A stretch of 64,000 nucleotides of DNA, from NCBI GenBank assembly GCA_016844745.1, contig JAERMQ010000003.1, forward strand, positions 1 through 64,000, read 5' to 3'. A model generated the notes under the pieces. That model did not search any database, was not told the origin of the DNA, and worked only from the letters and a program-made list of their open reading frames with translations. Positions 43,258 to 52,676 of this stretch are shown in pieces; positions within the stretch are counted from its first letter, which is position 1, and each line of letters opens with the position of its first letter. Source of the DNA: Ignavibacteria bacterium (lineage in GTDB: Bacteria > Bacteroidota > Ignavibacteria > Kapaibacteriales > UBA2268). Made by a program: the position numbers and the translations under genes.

Positions 43258-43290
43258 AGATGTACTACATCTGGCAGATGTAGTACATCT
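43258..43290 (+). repeat. 33-bp palindrome with 15-bp arms and GGC loop (unique arms)
   Basis: Arms AGATGTACTACATCT and AGATGTAGTACATCT are exact reverse complements around GGC. The geometry and the CTGGCAG centre equal those of the two palindromes near 16.9 kb, but the arm sequences differ. Confidence 0.8.
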
Positions 43291-43356
43291 AATGCGGATT
43301 ATATAGTTCCAAGAACCAAGTAAATCTTTAAACAAATAAATTTTGACAATTCAATC

Positions 43357-46300
43357 ATGCAGGAATTTATACATTTACACAATCATACTCATTATTCATT
43401 ACTCGATGCGGCAACTACACCTGATGAATTAGTTAAAGCGGCTTTGGAGGATGGGCAGCGGGCTATTGCCCTTACTGACCATGGGGTAATGTTCGGATGT
43501 TTCGAATTTTATAAAAAAGCTCAAAAGGCAGGCATCAAGCCGATTTTGGGTTTCGAAGCATACATTGCCAGTGGGAGCAGGTTTGAGAAAATATCCGGGA
43601 AAATGCAGAATAAAGGTATGAGGAATTATTATCATTTAGTGCTGCTGGCAAAGGATAAGACGGGTTATAAAAATCTTCTCAAACTGACTTCTCTTGCCCA
43701 TACCGAAGGATTCTACTATAAGCCAAGAATTGACAGGGAGCTTTTAGAGAAATACCATGAAGGCATCATCGCAACATCAGCATGTATTGGCGGTGTGATA
43801 AATCCTTTTATTTTGAATGACGATATTGATGGTGCAAGAGCTACAGCTCAATATTATAAAGATTTATTCGGTGAGGATTTTTATGTCGAAATTCAAAGCC
43901 ATAACCTCGAAGCCGATGAAAAAATACTAAAATATGCTCCGCAAATAGCTAAAGAATTATCAATCCCGCTGATTGGTACAAATGATATACATTATTTAAA
44001 ACATGAACATGCAGTTGCTCATAATGTTTTATTAATGATTCGTGATACCAATGCTTCAAACTCCGGTCAGGCGGATATATTCAAACTCCGTTACGGAACA
44101 CCTGAAATGTTCTTCAAAACCCAGGAAGAGATGTTCGAACTTTTCAAAGATTATCCGGAAGCAGTTGCCAATACTTCGATAATTGCTGATAAATGCAATG
44201 TCAATTTCGATGGTTCTGTTTATATGCCGGAATTCAAAATCCCTAAGGATACATCAGCTACTAATCTTAATGATTACTTAACAGAACTTACTAATAAAGG
44301 TTTGAAAGAAAAATTTGATACAATAACGGATGAAATAAGTCAGAGAGTCGATTACGAGCTTTCGGTGATAATCAAAATGAATTATTCCGGGTACTTTTTA
44401 ATTGTTGCCGATTTTATTATGGCAGCGAAGAAATTAGGTGTAAGTGTAGGACCTGGGCGGGGTTCGGCAGCAGGCAGCTTAGTTGCTTATGCATTAGGAA
44501 TTACAAATATCGACCCATTGCCTTATGATTTGCTATTCGAACGTTTCCTGAATCCCGACCGTGTCTCCATGCCCGATATCGACATAGATTTCAGCGATGA
44601 CAAGCGTGATAAGGTTATTTCTTATGTAAAGGATACTTATGGAGAAACATCGGTTTCCCAGATAATAACTTTCGGTACTTTATCGACACGGGCAGCATTA
44701 ACTGATATCGGCAGGGTGCTTGGTGTTCCGCTTACGGATATAAAGAACATAACAGCAAAAATTCCGATTATTCGCGGGAAAGTCACTCCTCTTGCTGATG
44801 CTATGGAATTACCGGACTTGAAATGGATAAAGGATTCCGAAGACCAGAAAATAAAGCAATTAATCGAATATTCCCTTATTCTCGAAGGAAAAATTCGTAA
44901 TGCTTCTACTCATGCTGCCGGAGTTGTAATTGCTCCCGGGGATATAACCGATTTCGTCCCTATTTATCAGCCCTCGAAACAAAAGAACCAATCTGTAGAA
45001 ACAGCTACTCAATATACTATGAAAGACCTCGAGGATGCAGGTTTGCTTAAAATGGATTTCCTCGGCTTGAGAACTCTTTCCATTATCGATAATACATTGG
45101 ATATGATTGAGAAAAATCATGGAATTCGAATTGATATCGATAAAATAGATTTTACCGATGCCGAAACATACAAGCAATTATCCGATGGTAATTCATTAGC
45201 CGTTTTTCAGTTTGAATCCACGGGGATGCAGGATTATCTGAAGCGCCTGAAACCACATACCCTCGAAGAATTAACCGCCATGAATGCACTTTACCGCCCT
45301 GGTCCGATGGATAATATTCCCGAATTTATAGATAGAAAATATGGACGTAAGCCAATTGAATATCTTCATCCTCTTATGCAGAAATCTTTGGAAAAGACTT
45401 ATGGTATTATAGTCTATCAGGAGCAGGTAATGCAGCTTGTGCGCGACATTGCAGGATTTTCGTTATCCCAAGCTGATATTCTGCGGCGCGCTATGGGGAA
45501 AAAAGATAAGAAAATAATGGATGAGCAAAAATCAGTTTTCTTTGAAGGGGCTGCTAAAAAAAGTATTAGTAAAAAATTAGCATCTGAGATTTTCGAATTG
45601 ATATATAAATTTGCAGATTACGGCTTCAATAAATCACATTCGCTTGCCTATTCGTATTTGGCATTCCAGACAGCATGGCTTAAGACGCACTATCCCGCTG
45701 AGTTTTTAGCTGCTAATATGACTGCCGAACTTAATGACCAAAATAAAATTGTCGCTCTTATCGACGAAGCGGGGAAATTCGATATTCAAGTGCTGCCGCC
45801 TAATATAAATCGTTCACGGGCAGCTTTTACTGTGGCTGACAATAAAATATTTTTCGGTTTGGCTGCAATCAAGAATGTTGGTATCTCTGCCGTTGATAGT
45901 ATTGTTGTGGCACGCAATGAGAAACCTTTTTCAACTTTTTTTGATTTTGTTTCCCGCGTCGATATCAGGTTGATTAACAAAAGAACCCTTGAAGCATTAG
46001 TTTGTTCCGGCGCTTTCGATTACTTAAATGCCGGTGGAAGGGCATCACTTTATGCAGCAATCGAACCGGGATTGGAATATGCAAAAGCTATTCAGGAGAA
46101 GCATCAAGCCGGAATGGATAGCCTATTCGGAGGCGAAGCAACGGCAGCGACAGTTGAACCGAGCATTCCGGATATTCCCGAATGGACTGAAAAGGAACGG
46201 TTGGATAAAGAAAAAGAAGTCCTGAATTTCTATGTAACCGGTAATCCATTAGACAAGTACCATCCCCACATTCATTCTTTCTCTACCCTAAAATTAGGAG

Positions 46301-46827
46301 ATATTGAAAGCAGCATAATTGGTGGTGTTGTTCGTATTTGTGGTTTAATTAATTCCGTTCAGATTCGTACAGATAAAAGGGGGAATACTTATGCCATTGC
46401 TGCAATAGAGGATTTCTCAGGCAAGGCAGAATGTTTTTTCTGGAGTGACTCTTACGTAAAGGCAGCTCCTTATGTACAAAATGGAGCTATTGTAATGTGC
46501 ATGGGGCGAAGTGAAATGCGTGATGATAATTTGAAAATTTACGTCGATGAAATACTCCCAATAGAACAAGCAATACAACGATTTGCAAAAGGATACCAAA
46601 TTAATATTGATTTGGATTCATGTGATGCTGCCAAAATCAATGTGTTCTATTCTGCTATCTGCGGCAATAATGGCTCTGAAACACGGGTAAATTTCAATGT
46701 AAGCAATAAACGAACCGATTATTACCAGCAGTACTGCCTGAGCGGTGTGAGAATCAAATTAGATAATGCAACAACATCCAAACTGATGGAGCTTTTCGGC
46801 GCAAAGAATATTTATTTTCTTCTTTGA
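43357..46827 (+). CDS. dnaE: DNA polymerase III alpha subunit
   Basis: The 1156-residue replicative polymerase has an N-terminal PHP domain (FIHLHNHTHYSLLDA, ALTDHGVMFGC), the C-family polymerase core (VGPGRGSAAGSLVAYALG; catalytic aspartates in MPDIDIDFSDDKRD), the thumb/finger region (LYRPGPMDNIPEFIDRKYG and YGIIVYQEQVMQ), a helix-hairpin-helix part (PNINRSRAAFTV) and an OB-fold (VRICGLINSVQIRTDKRGN). The PHP residues look intact, so proofreading-type activity is possible. Length is normal for DnaE1. Confidence 0.97.
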   Translation: MQEFIHLHNHTHYSLLDAATTPDELVKAALEDGQRAIALTDHGVMFGCFEFYKKAQKAGIKPILGFEAYIASGSRFEKISGKMQNKGMRNYYHLVLLAKDKTGYKNLLKLTSLAHTEGFYYKPRIDRELLEKYHEGIIATSACIGGVINPFILNDDIDGARATAQYYKDLFGEDFYVEIQSHNLEADEKILKYAPQIAKELSIPLIGTNDIHYLKHEHAVAHNVLLMIRDTNASNSGQADIFKLRYGTPEMFFKTQEEMFELFKDYPEAVANTSIIADKCNVNFDGSVYMPEFKIPKDTSATNLNDYLTELTNKGLKEKFDTITDEISQRVDYELSVIIKMNYSGYFLIVADFIMAAKKLGVSVGPGRGSAAGSLVAYALGITNIDPLPYDLLFERFLNPDRVSMPDIDIDFSDDKRDKVISYVKDTYGETSVSQIITFGTLSTRAALTDIGRVLGVPLTDIKNITAKIPIIRGKVTPLADAMELPDLKWIKDSEDQKIKQLIEYSLILEGKIRNASTHAAGVVIAPGDITDFVPIYQPSKQKNQSVETATQYTMKDLEDAGLLKMDFLGLRTLSIIDNTLDMIEKNHGIRIDIDKIDFTDAETYKQLSDGNSLAVFQFESTGMQDYLKRLKPHTLEELTAMNALYRPGPMDNIPEFIDRKYGRKPIEYLHPLMQKSLEKTYGIIVYQEQVMQLVRDIAGFSLSQADILRRAMGKKDKKIMDEQKSVFFEGAAKKSISKKLASEIFELIYKFADYGFNKSHSLAYSYLAFQTAWLKTHYPAEFLAANMTAELNDQNKIVALIDEAGKFDIQVLPPNINRSRAAFTVADNKIFFGLAAIKNVGISAVDSIVVARNEKPFSTFFDFVSRVDIRLINKRTLEALVCSGAFDYLNAGGRASLYAAIEPGLEYAKAIQEKHQAGMDSLFGGEATAATVEPSIPDIPEWTEKERLDKEKEVLNFYVTGNPLDKYHPHIHSFSTLKLGDIESSIIGGVVRICGLINSVQIRTDKRGNTYAIAAIEDFSGKAECFFWSDSYVKAAPYVQNGAIVMCMGRSEMRDDNLKIYVDEILPIEQAIQRFAKGYQINIDLDSCDAAKINVFYSAICGNNGSETRVNFNVSNKRTDYYQQYCLSGVRIKLDNATTSKLMELFGAKNIYFLL

Positions 46828-46879
46828 TTTTGAATTTTTTGTATTTTGGCTTAATGTATTAAGAAAAACTGTCGAATTG

Positions 46880-46955
46880 TTATTCCTGCAAATGCAGGAA
46901 TTCCCTCCCAGAGCGATTAAGGAGATTGCGGTATTCACAGTAATGACAATTCGAG
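46880..46955 (+). repeat. Degenerate ATTCCTGCATTCGCAGGAAT-type repeats
   Basis: TATTCCTGCAAATGCAGGAA at about 46881 is a diverged copy of the palindromic core, followed by a further half (GCGGTATTCACAGTAATGAC). It lies between dnaE and the small membrane gene. Confidence 0.5.
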
Positions 46956-47029
46956 GAATTAATTTTGATATATTTTAAATTTGGTGTTAAATAAAAAAAG
47001 AAAATGTTAAACAATAAAAGAATCCTGTT

Positions 47030-47212
47030 ATGAATTTCAAGAAAATAATATCTTTGATATTAGCAATAATAATATCCTTTGTAGCTATCGGATTACTTTG
47101 GGCTTTATTTGGTTTGGTCTTTCGCCTATTGTTTCAATTAACAATGATAATTATCATTTTGATAATTGCCATTCCAATTTACTTTATATTAAAAAAGAAA
47201 TTATTCAAATAA
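47030..47212 (+). CDS. Small transmembrane protein
   Basis: A 60-residue protein that is almost entirely two hydrophobic helices (about residues 5-30 and 34-54, IISLILAIIISFVAIGLLWA) with a lysine-rich C-terminus (FILKKKLFK). No family is recognised. The lack of charged residues in the helices and the positive tail fit a small integral inner-membrane protein with its C-terminus in the cytoplasm. It is bounded by repeats and hairpins, and the neighbours give no hint of function. Confidence 0.5.
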   Translation: MNFKKIISLILAIIISFVAIGLLWALFGLVFRLLFQLTMIIIILIIAIPIYFILKKKLFK

Positions 47213-47251
47213 AAATTGAAAATAGAGACTACTCAAAAAACAAAAAAAATG

Positions 47252-47329
47252 AATTCCAAAGTACAACTTTGGAATTAGTAATTCCTTGATAAATCTCATT
47301 CCAAAAATCCGATTTTGAAATGAGATTTT
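47252..47329 (+). terminator. Two adjacent hairpins behind the small membrane gene
   Basis: The first hairpin has 11-bp arms (AATTCCAAAGT with ACTTTGGAATT, loop of three). The second pairs AAATCTCATTCCAAAAAT with ATTTTGAAATGAGATTTT and ends with a short T-run. They may act as terminators, but the T-runs are weak. Confidence 0.4.
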
Positions 47330-47459
47330 CACAATAAATGCTTTTTAGAGAGGACTCAAAATTTGAAACTTTTCTCGAGTTTAATTGTTTAATATTTGTG
47401 ACAGATGTTTGATAAACTTTTTTGTAATTAACTATTTCAAATGAATTCAAGGGATTCTT

Positions 47460-48830
47460 ATGATTAAATACTTTTTGCTTATAATATTACTGACTTTAAT
47501 AACCGTAAATACCTTTGCTGGAGACAGGGCTTCCGAAGCGACGATAGACCTTTCCAGAAATTTGAGTCGTGAATTGTTCGATTCTAATGGAGTGCAGTAC
47601 CTTAAACCAATGGTTGTTGCGGTAAATGCAACTTCAAATTCGCGTTTTTTTAATTCTGCATACATTCCCCATAAAGTATCCAAGCCGTATTTCAGGTTCG
47701 GGCTTCATGCAATGTATGGGTTTGTGAATGCCTCCGATAGGGAATTTGCTCCTACCCTTCCGGCAGAGCAATTCCAAGATACTTCATTACTTCGCTATAT
47801 TAATTTAACTAACTTTTCCATCGATACAGCCGGTCTTACTCAATACCTTTTCAAAACCATTCTATATGACGGAGTACGAACAAATAGACCTGATGACCCA
47901 TCGAGAAAAATGATTGAAGTCCCAAAGAAAGCTTCAACTGTATTGGGTGGTTACGAGACAAATTTTCTTTTGTATCGTGATTTTATGCAAACATTAGTTA
48001 AAAGAAGATTAGAAATTATCAAGGCTAATCCTTTGTATAAAGTATTATATCCTCAACTTAGCTCCGCTCTTGATTCCCTGTATACTAAATCCATTGAACC
48101 AGTATTAAATCAATTTCCGGAAAAAATGACACTTCCAAAAGGCGGCAATTTGAATTCAATTTTCGCTTTCGTTCCTCAATTCGAAATTGGCTCTTTATGG
48201 GGAACAGAGCTATTGCTCCGGGGGATACCTCCATTAAATCTCGGCAAGTACATTGGAGATTTTGCATTTTGGGGTGTTGGTCTTAAACATTCTATTTCCC
48301 AATACTTTTATTTAGATGACGATACATATAATGGTGATGCCGGTAAGGAAACAGAAAGCACTCCTTTTAATTTAGCTGTCCAGGTGGCTTATCAGGGAAC
48401 GGATTTGACTAATAAAATTGGTGAAACGAATTCTGAAATGGATGTTAACGGTACTTTCTTTGATTTTAATATCCATAGTGGTTATCGCTGGGACAAAGTG
48501 TTCGATGTACCATGGGATGGTCCAATGGATATTTATATTGGCTATTCTTATGAAACCCTCGATATTACCTCCAATTACACATACTGGCTGCCTGTTGAAT
48601 CCCAATATAGGCTTGGTATGATGGAAGACCCTACAAATCCGGACCCGAACCATCCGACTTCATATTATAAACCCGACTATAAGCCGCAAACAACTACTAT
48701 TGACATGAAAGATAATAATAATAAGTTCGTCATCGGTTTCTGCAAACAATTTGGTCGGTTTGCTATTTTTGCAGATTATAGCATAAGCAAGTTCAATATA
48801 TTTACCGGTGGTTTACAATTACGGTTTTAG
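47460..48830 (+). CDS. Outer-membrane beta-barrel protein, DUF6588-like
   Basis: The 456-residue product has a signal peptide (FLLIILLTLITVNTFA) and a long beta-rich mature part with amphipathic strands and an aromatic last residue (GGLQLRF), typical of outer-membrane barrels. The repeated short strand pattern with FAFVPQFEIGSLWGTELLLR and NKFVIGFCKQFGRFAIFADY resembles DUF6588-type barrels, but this is a weak match. It stands alone after the small membrane gene, and nothing nearby suggests its cargo or role. Confidence 0.7.
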   Translation: MIKYFLLIILLTLITVNTFAGDRASEATIDLSRNLSRELFDSNGVQYLKPMVVAVNATSNSRFFNSAYIPHKVSKPYFRFGLHAMYGFVNASDREFAPTLPAEQFQDTSLLRYINLTNFSIDTAGLTQYLFKTILYDGVRTNRPDDPSRKMIEVPKKASTVLGGYETNFLLYRDFMQTLVKRRLEIIKANPLYKVLYPQLSSALDSLYTKSIEPVLNQFPEKMTLPKGGNLNSIFAFVPQFEIGSLWGTELLLRGIPPLNLGKYIGDFAFWGVGLKHSISQYFYLDDDTYNGDAGKETESTPFNLAVQVAYQGTDLTNKIGETNSEMDVNGTFFDFNIHSGYRWDKVFDVPWDGPMDIYIGYSYETLDITSNYTYWLPVESQYRLGMMEDPTNPDPNHPTSYYKPDYKPQTTTIDMKDNNNKFVIGFCKQFGRFAIFADYSISKFNIFTGGLQLRF

Positions 48831-48888
48831 TTGGAATAAAGAAATATCCCATTCCCAACTTTTAAAAAAGTGTGAATAATAAATTGAG

Positions 48889-48915
48889 ACAACCTCAAGG
48901 GGTTTTTATTTTCAT
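48889..48915 (+). terminator. Weak terminator-like hairpin after the barrel gene
   Basis: A short stem (AACC with GGTT around CTCAAGG-like bases) is followed by TTTTTATTTTCATTT. The stem is short, so this is tentative. The rest of 48831-49244 is AT-rich and I see no gene. Confidence 0.35.
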
Positions 48916-49244
48916 TTGGGATTGCTAAATTCCGTACATTTTGCAGAATAAATGTTCCCAAAGTAAACTTTGTGGTAAATAACATTAAATTATCAGCAAC
49001 AAACGATTAGAGAAAATTTGTTTTTCTTTGTTAATTCATAAAGTAAAGACTTTCATATTAAATTAGTTAACAGCGTAATAGCTAAATAAAGCTAATACTT
49101 TCAAGCGCTGCTCGCTTTAAATTTCCTATAATAATTGAATTTCCTTGTTTAATTTAGTAAAAATAAATTTGTCAAAAATACGTTCATTTATTATATTAAA
49201 TGAAAAAAATTTAATAATTATTAAGAACATAAATAAGAATAGTC

Positions 49245-50135
49245 ATGCCAATAATAATTGATGGGAAAAGTATATCGGCTCAGATTTTATCAGAGCTTAA
49301 AGTTAAGGGAAGCCAATTGGAAGCCCAGCATGGTGTTCGTCCGGGTTTAGCCGTATTACTCGTAGGTGATAATCCTGCTTCTGAAACCTACGTTCGCAAT
49401 AAAATTAAAGCCTGCGAGGAAGTGGGTTTCCATTCTGTTGTTGAAAGACTATCGGACTTTGTTGGCGAGGAAAATGTTTTGGAGAGAATCCATAATTGGA
49501 ACGAGTCTAAGGAAATTCATGGGATTTTAGTACAATTGCCACTTCCCAAACAAATTGATGAACAAAAAATTTTACTTGCAATTTCCCCTTGCAAAGATGT
49601 TGATGGTTTTCACCCTGAAAATATAGGGCGATTACTTCTCGGTATGCCGGGATTTCTGCCATGTACACCGGCTGGGATAATGGAAATCCTAAAGAGAACA
49701 AAAATCCAGGTATCCGGCAAGCATGTCGTAATTGTCGGTCGCAGCAATATAGTTGGAAAACCATTAGCAAATCTTCTTTATCAGAAAACTGAAGAAGCTA
49801 ATGCCGTTGTTACTATTTGCCACACGGGTGCCACTAATTTGAAGCATTATACCCAGCAGGCAGATGTGTTAATCGTTGCTGTTGGAGCGCCTCATTTGAT
49901 TTTAGCAGATGATGTCAAACCCGGTTCAGTTGTTATCGATGTCGGCACAAACCGTGTACCCGACCCAACTTCCAAAACCGGGTTCAAATTGGTTGGTGAT
50001 GTTGATTTCGAAGGAGTTAAGAATAAAACTTATGCTATAACTCCTGTCCCGGGAGGCGTTGGTCCGATGACGATTGCAATGCTTATGCAAAACACATATT
50101 TATCGGCAGAAGGAAAAGTTTTTAATAAGTATTAA
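49245..50135 (+). CDS. folD: Methylenetetrahydrofolate dehydrogenase/cyclohydrolase
   Basis: A 296-residue bifunctional enzyme that interconverts methylene-, methenyl- and formyl-tetrahydrofolate. Seen: YVRNKIKACEEVGFHS, the catalytic-lysine segment (K-containing) GILVQLPLPKQIDE, and the NADP motif HVVIVGRSNIVGKPLANLL with DVDGFHPENIGRLLLG. All canonical stretches are intact and the length is normal. It ends 3 bp before the pseudouridine synthase gene, so they are co-transcribed. Confidence 0.96.
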   Translation: MPIIIDGKSISAQILSELKVKGSQLEAQHGVRPGLAVLLVGDNPASETYVRNKIKACEEVGFHSVVERLSDFVGEENVLERIHNWNESKEIHGILVQLPLPKQIDEQKILLAISPCKDVDGFHPENIGRLLLGMPGFLPCTPAGIMEILKRTKIQVSGKHVVIVGRSNIVGKPLANLLYQKTEEANAVVTICHTGATNLKHYTQQADVLIVAVGAPHLILADDVKPGSVVIDVGTNRVPDPTSKTGFKLVGDVDFEGVKNKTYAITPVPGGVGPMTIAMLMQNTYLSAEGKVFNKY

Positions 50136-50138
50136 ATC

Positions 50139-50873
50139 ATGCAGAAAAATCAAAAGCCTAGAACTATATATGAAGATGATGAAATAATTGTAGTAAACAA
50201 ACCTTCCGGAATGTTGACAATTCCTGACAGATATGATAAAAGTTTAGTATCATTATATGAAACTTTCAACGCAAAATACGGTAAGATTTTTATTGTTCAT
50301 CGTCTCGACAGGGATACCAGCGGAATTGTCTTGATGGCTAAAAATGCTACTTCCCACAGGCATATTAGTTTGCAGTTCCAACATAATACAGCCTCGAAAT
50401 TATACCATGTATTGGTTCATGGTATTCTCGAGCAAGACAATTTGGATATAGATATTCCCATCGCTGCCAATCCGCGCAAAAAAGGAGAAATGATTCCGAC
50501 CGCTCGTGGAAAGGAATCCCTTACTCAACTTAAAGTGTTGGAAAGATTCAGGAATGCAACTTTTATAGAATGTAACTTAGTTACGGGAAGACAACACCAA
50601 TTGCGTGTGCATTGTGCGGCTATTGGGCATCCGTTACTTGTAGACCCGATTTATGGAGCAAATTCGGAATTCAAGTTATCTGACATAAAAAGACGATATA
50701 ATTTAAAGAAAAATACAGAGGAAATTCCATTATTGGCTCGTTTATCAATGCATGCCTATAGCCTGACAATCGAACATATAACTTTGGCAAAGCATATAAC
50801 ATTTACTGCCGAAGAACCAAAGGATTTTATGGCGGCTCTTCAGGTATTGAGGAAATATGCCGCTGTAAGGTGA
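50139..50873 (+). CDS. RluA-family pseudouridine synthase
   Basis: The 244-residue protein has the RluA catalytic motif HRLDRDTSG with catalytic D57, the EIIVVNKPSGMLT N-terminal strand and the RQHQLRVHCAAIGHPLLVDP motif that lines the active site. It has no S4 domain, which points to the RluC/D-like minimal class; the RNA target (23S rRNA or tRNA) cannot be told from sequence. It follows folD by 3 bp. I see nothing unusual in the length. Confidence 0.92.
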   Translation: MQKNQKPRTIYEDDEIIVVNKPSGMLTIPDRYDKSLVSLYETFNAKYGKIFIVHRLDRDTSGIVLMAKNATSHRHISLQFQHNTASKLYHVLVHGILEQDNLDIDIPIAANPRKKGEMIPTARGKESLTQLKVLERFRNATFIECNLVTGRQHQLRVHCAAIGHPLLVDPIYGANSEFKLSDIKRRYNLKKNTEEIPLLARLSMHAYSLTIEHITLAKHITFTAEEPKDFMAALQVLRKYAAVR

Positions 50874-51006
50874 TGAAAACCTTTGAACGAAACGCTTTTC
50901 TAACTCGCAGAAAGTTGGTTGTATTTTGCATGTAATTTTTAAAGAGAGACTTTGAATAAATTTTTTATTACGGTTTTTACGTTGCAACTGAGCCTGAAAG
51001 ATTGAC

Positions 51007-51141
51007 GAACAAGGATTAACGATTTAAGATTTTAGAAGAGCAAAAGGTAAAAGAAAAAGAAGGAAATTAATTTAAACGATATAGAAGAATTATCAAAAAT
51101 CTTTAATTAAATCATTAATCATAAATCGTTAATCCTTGTTC
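51007..51141 (+). repeat. Inverted repeat with 20-bp perfect ends
   Basis: GAACAAGGATTAACGATTTA (51007-51026) is exactly mirrored at 51122-51141, enclosing 95 bp of AT-rich sequence with an inner TTAATTAAATCATTAATCAT. It may be a MITE-like remnant. The remaining 50874-51240 shows no gene. Confidence 0.6.
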
Positions 51142-51240
51142 TCAAATTCTTATTCTAAATAATTCCTCTTATCTCCATCACTAAAAATTAGTTGTAATTT
51201 GCATAAAATAATTTTTATATATGGACTTAGTATTATACAC

Positions 51241-52515
51241 TTACTTTTTCTTAGCCTGCCTCAAAAGACCTGCGCAGAGCCAGTTTGCAATTGCCTGGCG
51301 ATTATTTTTTTCAATTAAACGCTGCTGGTCTTTCTCATTTTTAATATTACCTAATTCGATATAAACCGCCGTAGGCAGGGTTCCACGCAGCATGTAAAGA
51401 TTCCGGGGAGTTACATTTCCGGTATAACCCCTGCCGGGTTGATTCATTTTGTATTTGTCTTCTATTGTTTTAAGCAGTGTTTTAGCAATTTGTTCGCCCT
51501 CATCGCTGCCGGGATTATGATAGAAGAAAATATCGATTCTTTTTCCTTCATAACGGGAATCCACATGAAGTTCTAATAATAGCTGCTGCGCTTTATTTTT
51601 GTTTTGCTCGTACAGTTTATTGACGATTTCAGCTTTTTTGGCAAGCCGGTCAACCTGGCTAGCAGAAATTACTTCTCCACCTAAATATTTCTCATGACCA
51701 TCATTAGACAGGTATTTTTCATCTCTTATACCATCATCGGGAGCCTGACAAATAAAATAAACGGTAGCGTCATGCTCCAATAATGCCCTGCCGAGACGGA
51801 GTACAATATCGTAAGCATATTCATCTTCGCAAAGTTCATGACGGTTTTTTATTCCTACGGCTCCCGGGTCTGGTCCGCCATGACCGCTGATTAGGTAATA
51901 AACCTGATTTTGGAGCGCAGAATCAATCAATTTCACTTTTTGATATTTCCTGCCAAAAATTGAGTAGTTCCTGTCCTTATCCTTTTGTAAACTTTTTTTT
52001 GTTTCCTTTTTTAATATTTTTTTTGGTTTAATGGTTTCTTTCTTTATTTCCTGATGATTATTCTCATCGCCATCAGCCTCAGTTTCAGGAACATAAAAAT
52101 CAATAGGAACATATATTTGTTTACTTTTTCGATACTTTTCCTTAATAATTCCGGCAGAAAATAATCGTTTATTATAGGATTCGATTTTTTTGGCTAATTC
52201 GTATTCATCAATCCCTAAGCTGCTCCTGATTGATTTACCGTTGAATTCATAAATCCTGACAGGTATTCGATATTTCACTCCTGCAGCCAATCCGTCATTT
52301 TTCAAAATAGATTTCAGGTTCAATTCCTTAAATTCAGAAACTGTATTCTTATCGGAAGGTAGTTTGTATCTATGCAGGAATGTTGAGATATTATCTCCCG
52401 AACGGGGGATTCCTTCCAAGTATTCCTTTTCTTTCTGCTCCTTAGCATTTGTGGCTGTAGTTATAAAAAACAGAAGAAGAATATTTATGCAAAAAATTAT
52501 TTTGTGAATTTGCAA
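51241..52515 (-). CDS. N-acetylmuramoyl-L-alanine amidase (Amidase_3)
   Basis: The 424-residue exported hydrolase has a signal peptide (IHKIIFCINILLLFFITTAT), then a LysM-like region (SGDNISTFLHRYKLP, about 38-100), a linker rich in lysine and glutamate, and the catalytic domain (about 200-424): YLISGHGGPDPGAVG (zinc histidine), CEDEYAYDIV (zinc glutamate) and LLLELHVDS (second histidine). The final TAVYIELGNIKN holds the catalytic glutamate. It cleaves the amide bond between MurNAc and the peptide; AmiC-type function in cell separation is likely. Confidence 0.9.
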   Translation of the reverse strand: MQIHKIIFCINILLLFFITTATNAKEQKEKEYLEGIPRSGDNISTFLHRYKLPSDKNTVSEFKELNLKSILKNDGLAAGVKYRIPVRIYEFNGKSIRSSLGIDEYELAKKIESYNKRLFSAGIIKEKYRKSKQIYVPIDFYVPETEADGDENNHQEIKKETIKPKKILKKETKKSLQKDKDRNYSIFGRKYQKVKLIDSALQNQVYYLISGHGGPDPGAVGIKNRHELCEDEYAYDIVLRLGRALLEHDATVYFICQAPDDGIRDEKYLSNDGHEKYLGGEVISASQVDRLAKKAEIVNKLYEQNKNKAQQLLLELHVDSRYEGKRIDIFFYHNPGSDEGEQIAKTLLKTIEDKYKMNQPGRGYTGNVTPRNLYMLRGTLPTAVYIELGNIKNEKDQQRLIEKNNRQAIANWLCAGLLRQAKKK

Positions 52516-52676
52516 TGTTAAAATGTTTAAAATAAATAATTACAAAAATATTACCTTTTTCAATGATGAACAAATGAATTCAAATAAGAAATTAAAATTG
52601 ACATGATAGAAAATTGGAGAAAAAAATCTAACTTGCAATCTTTGATAGAACTAAAATTAATTAACCCAAAAATATT

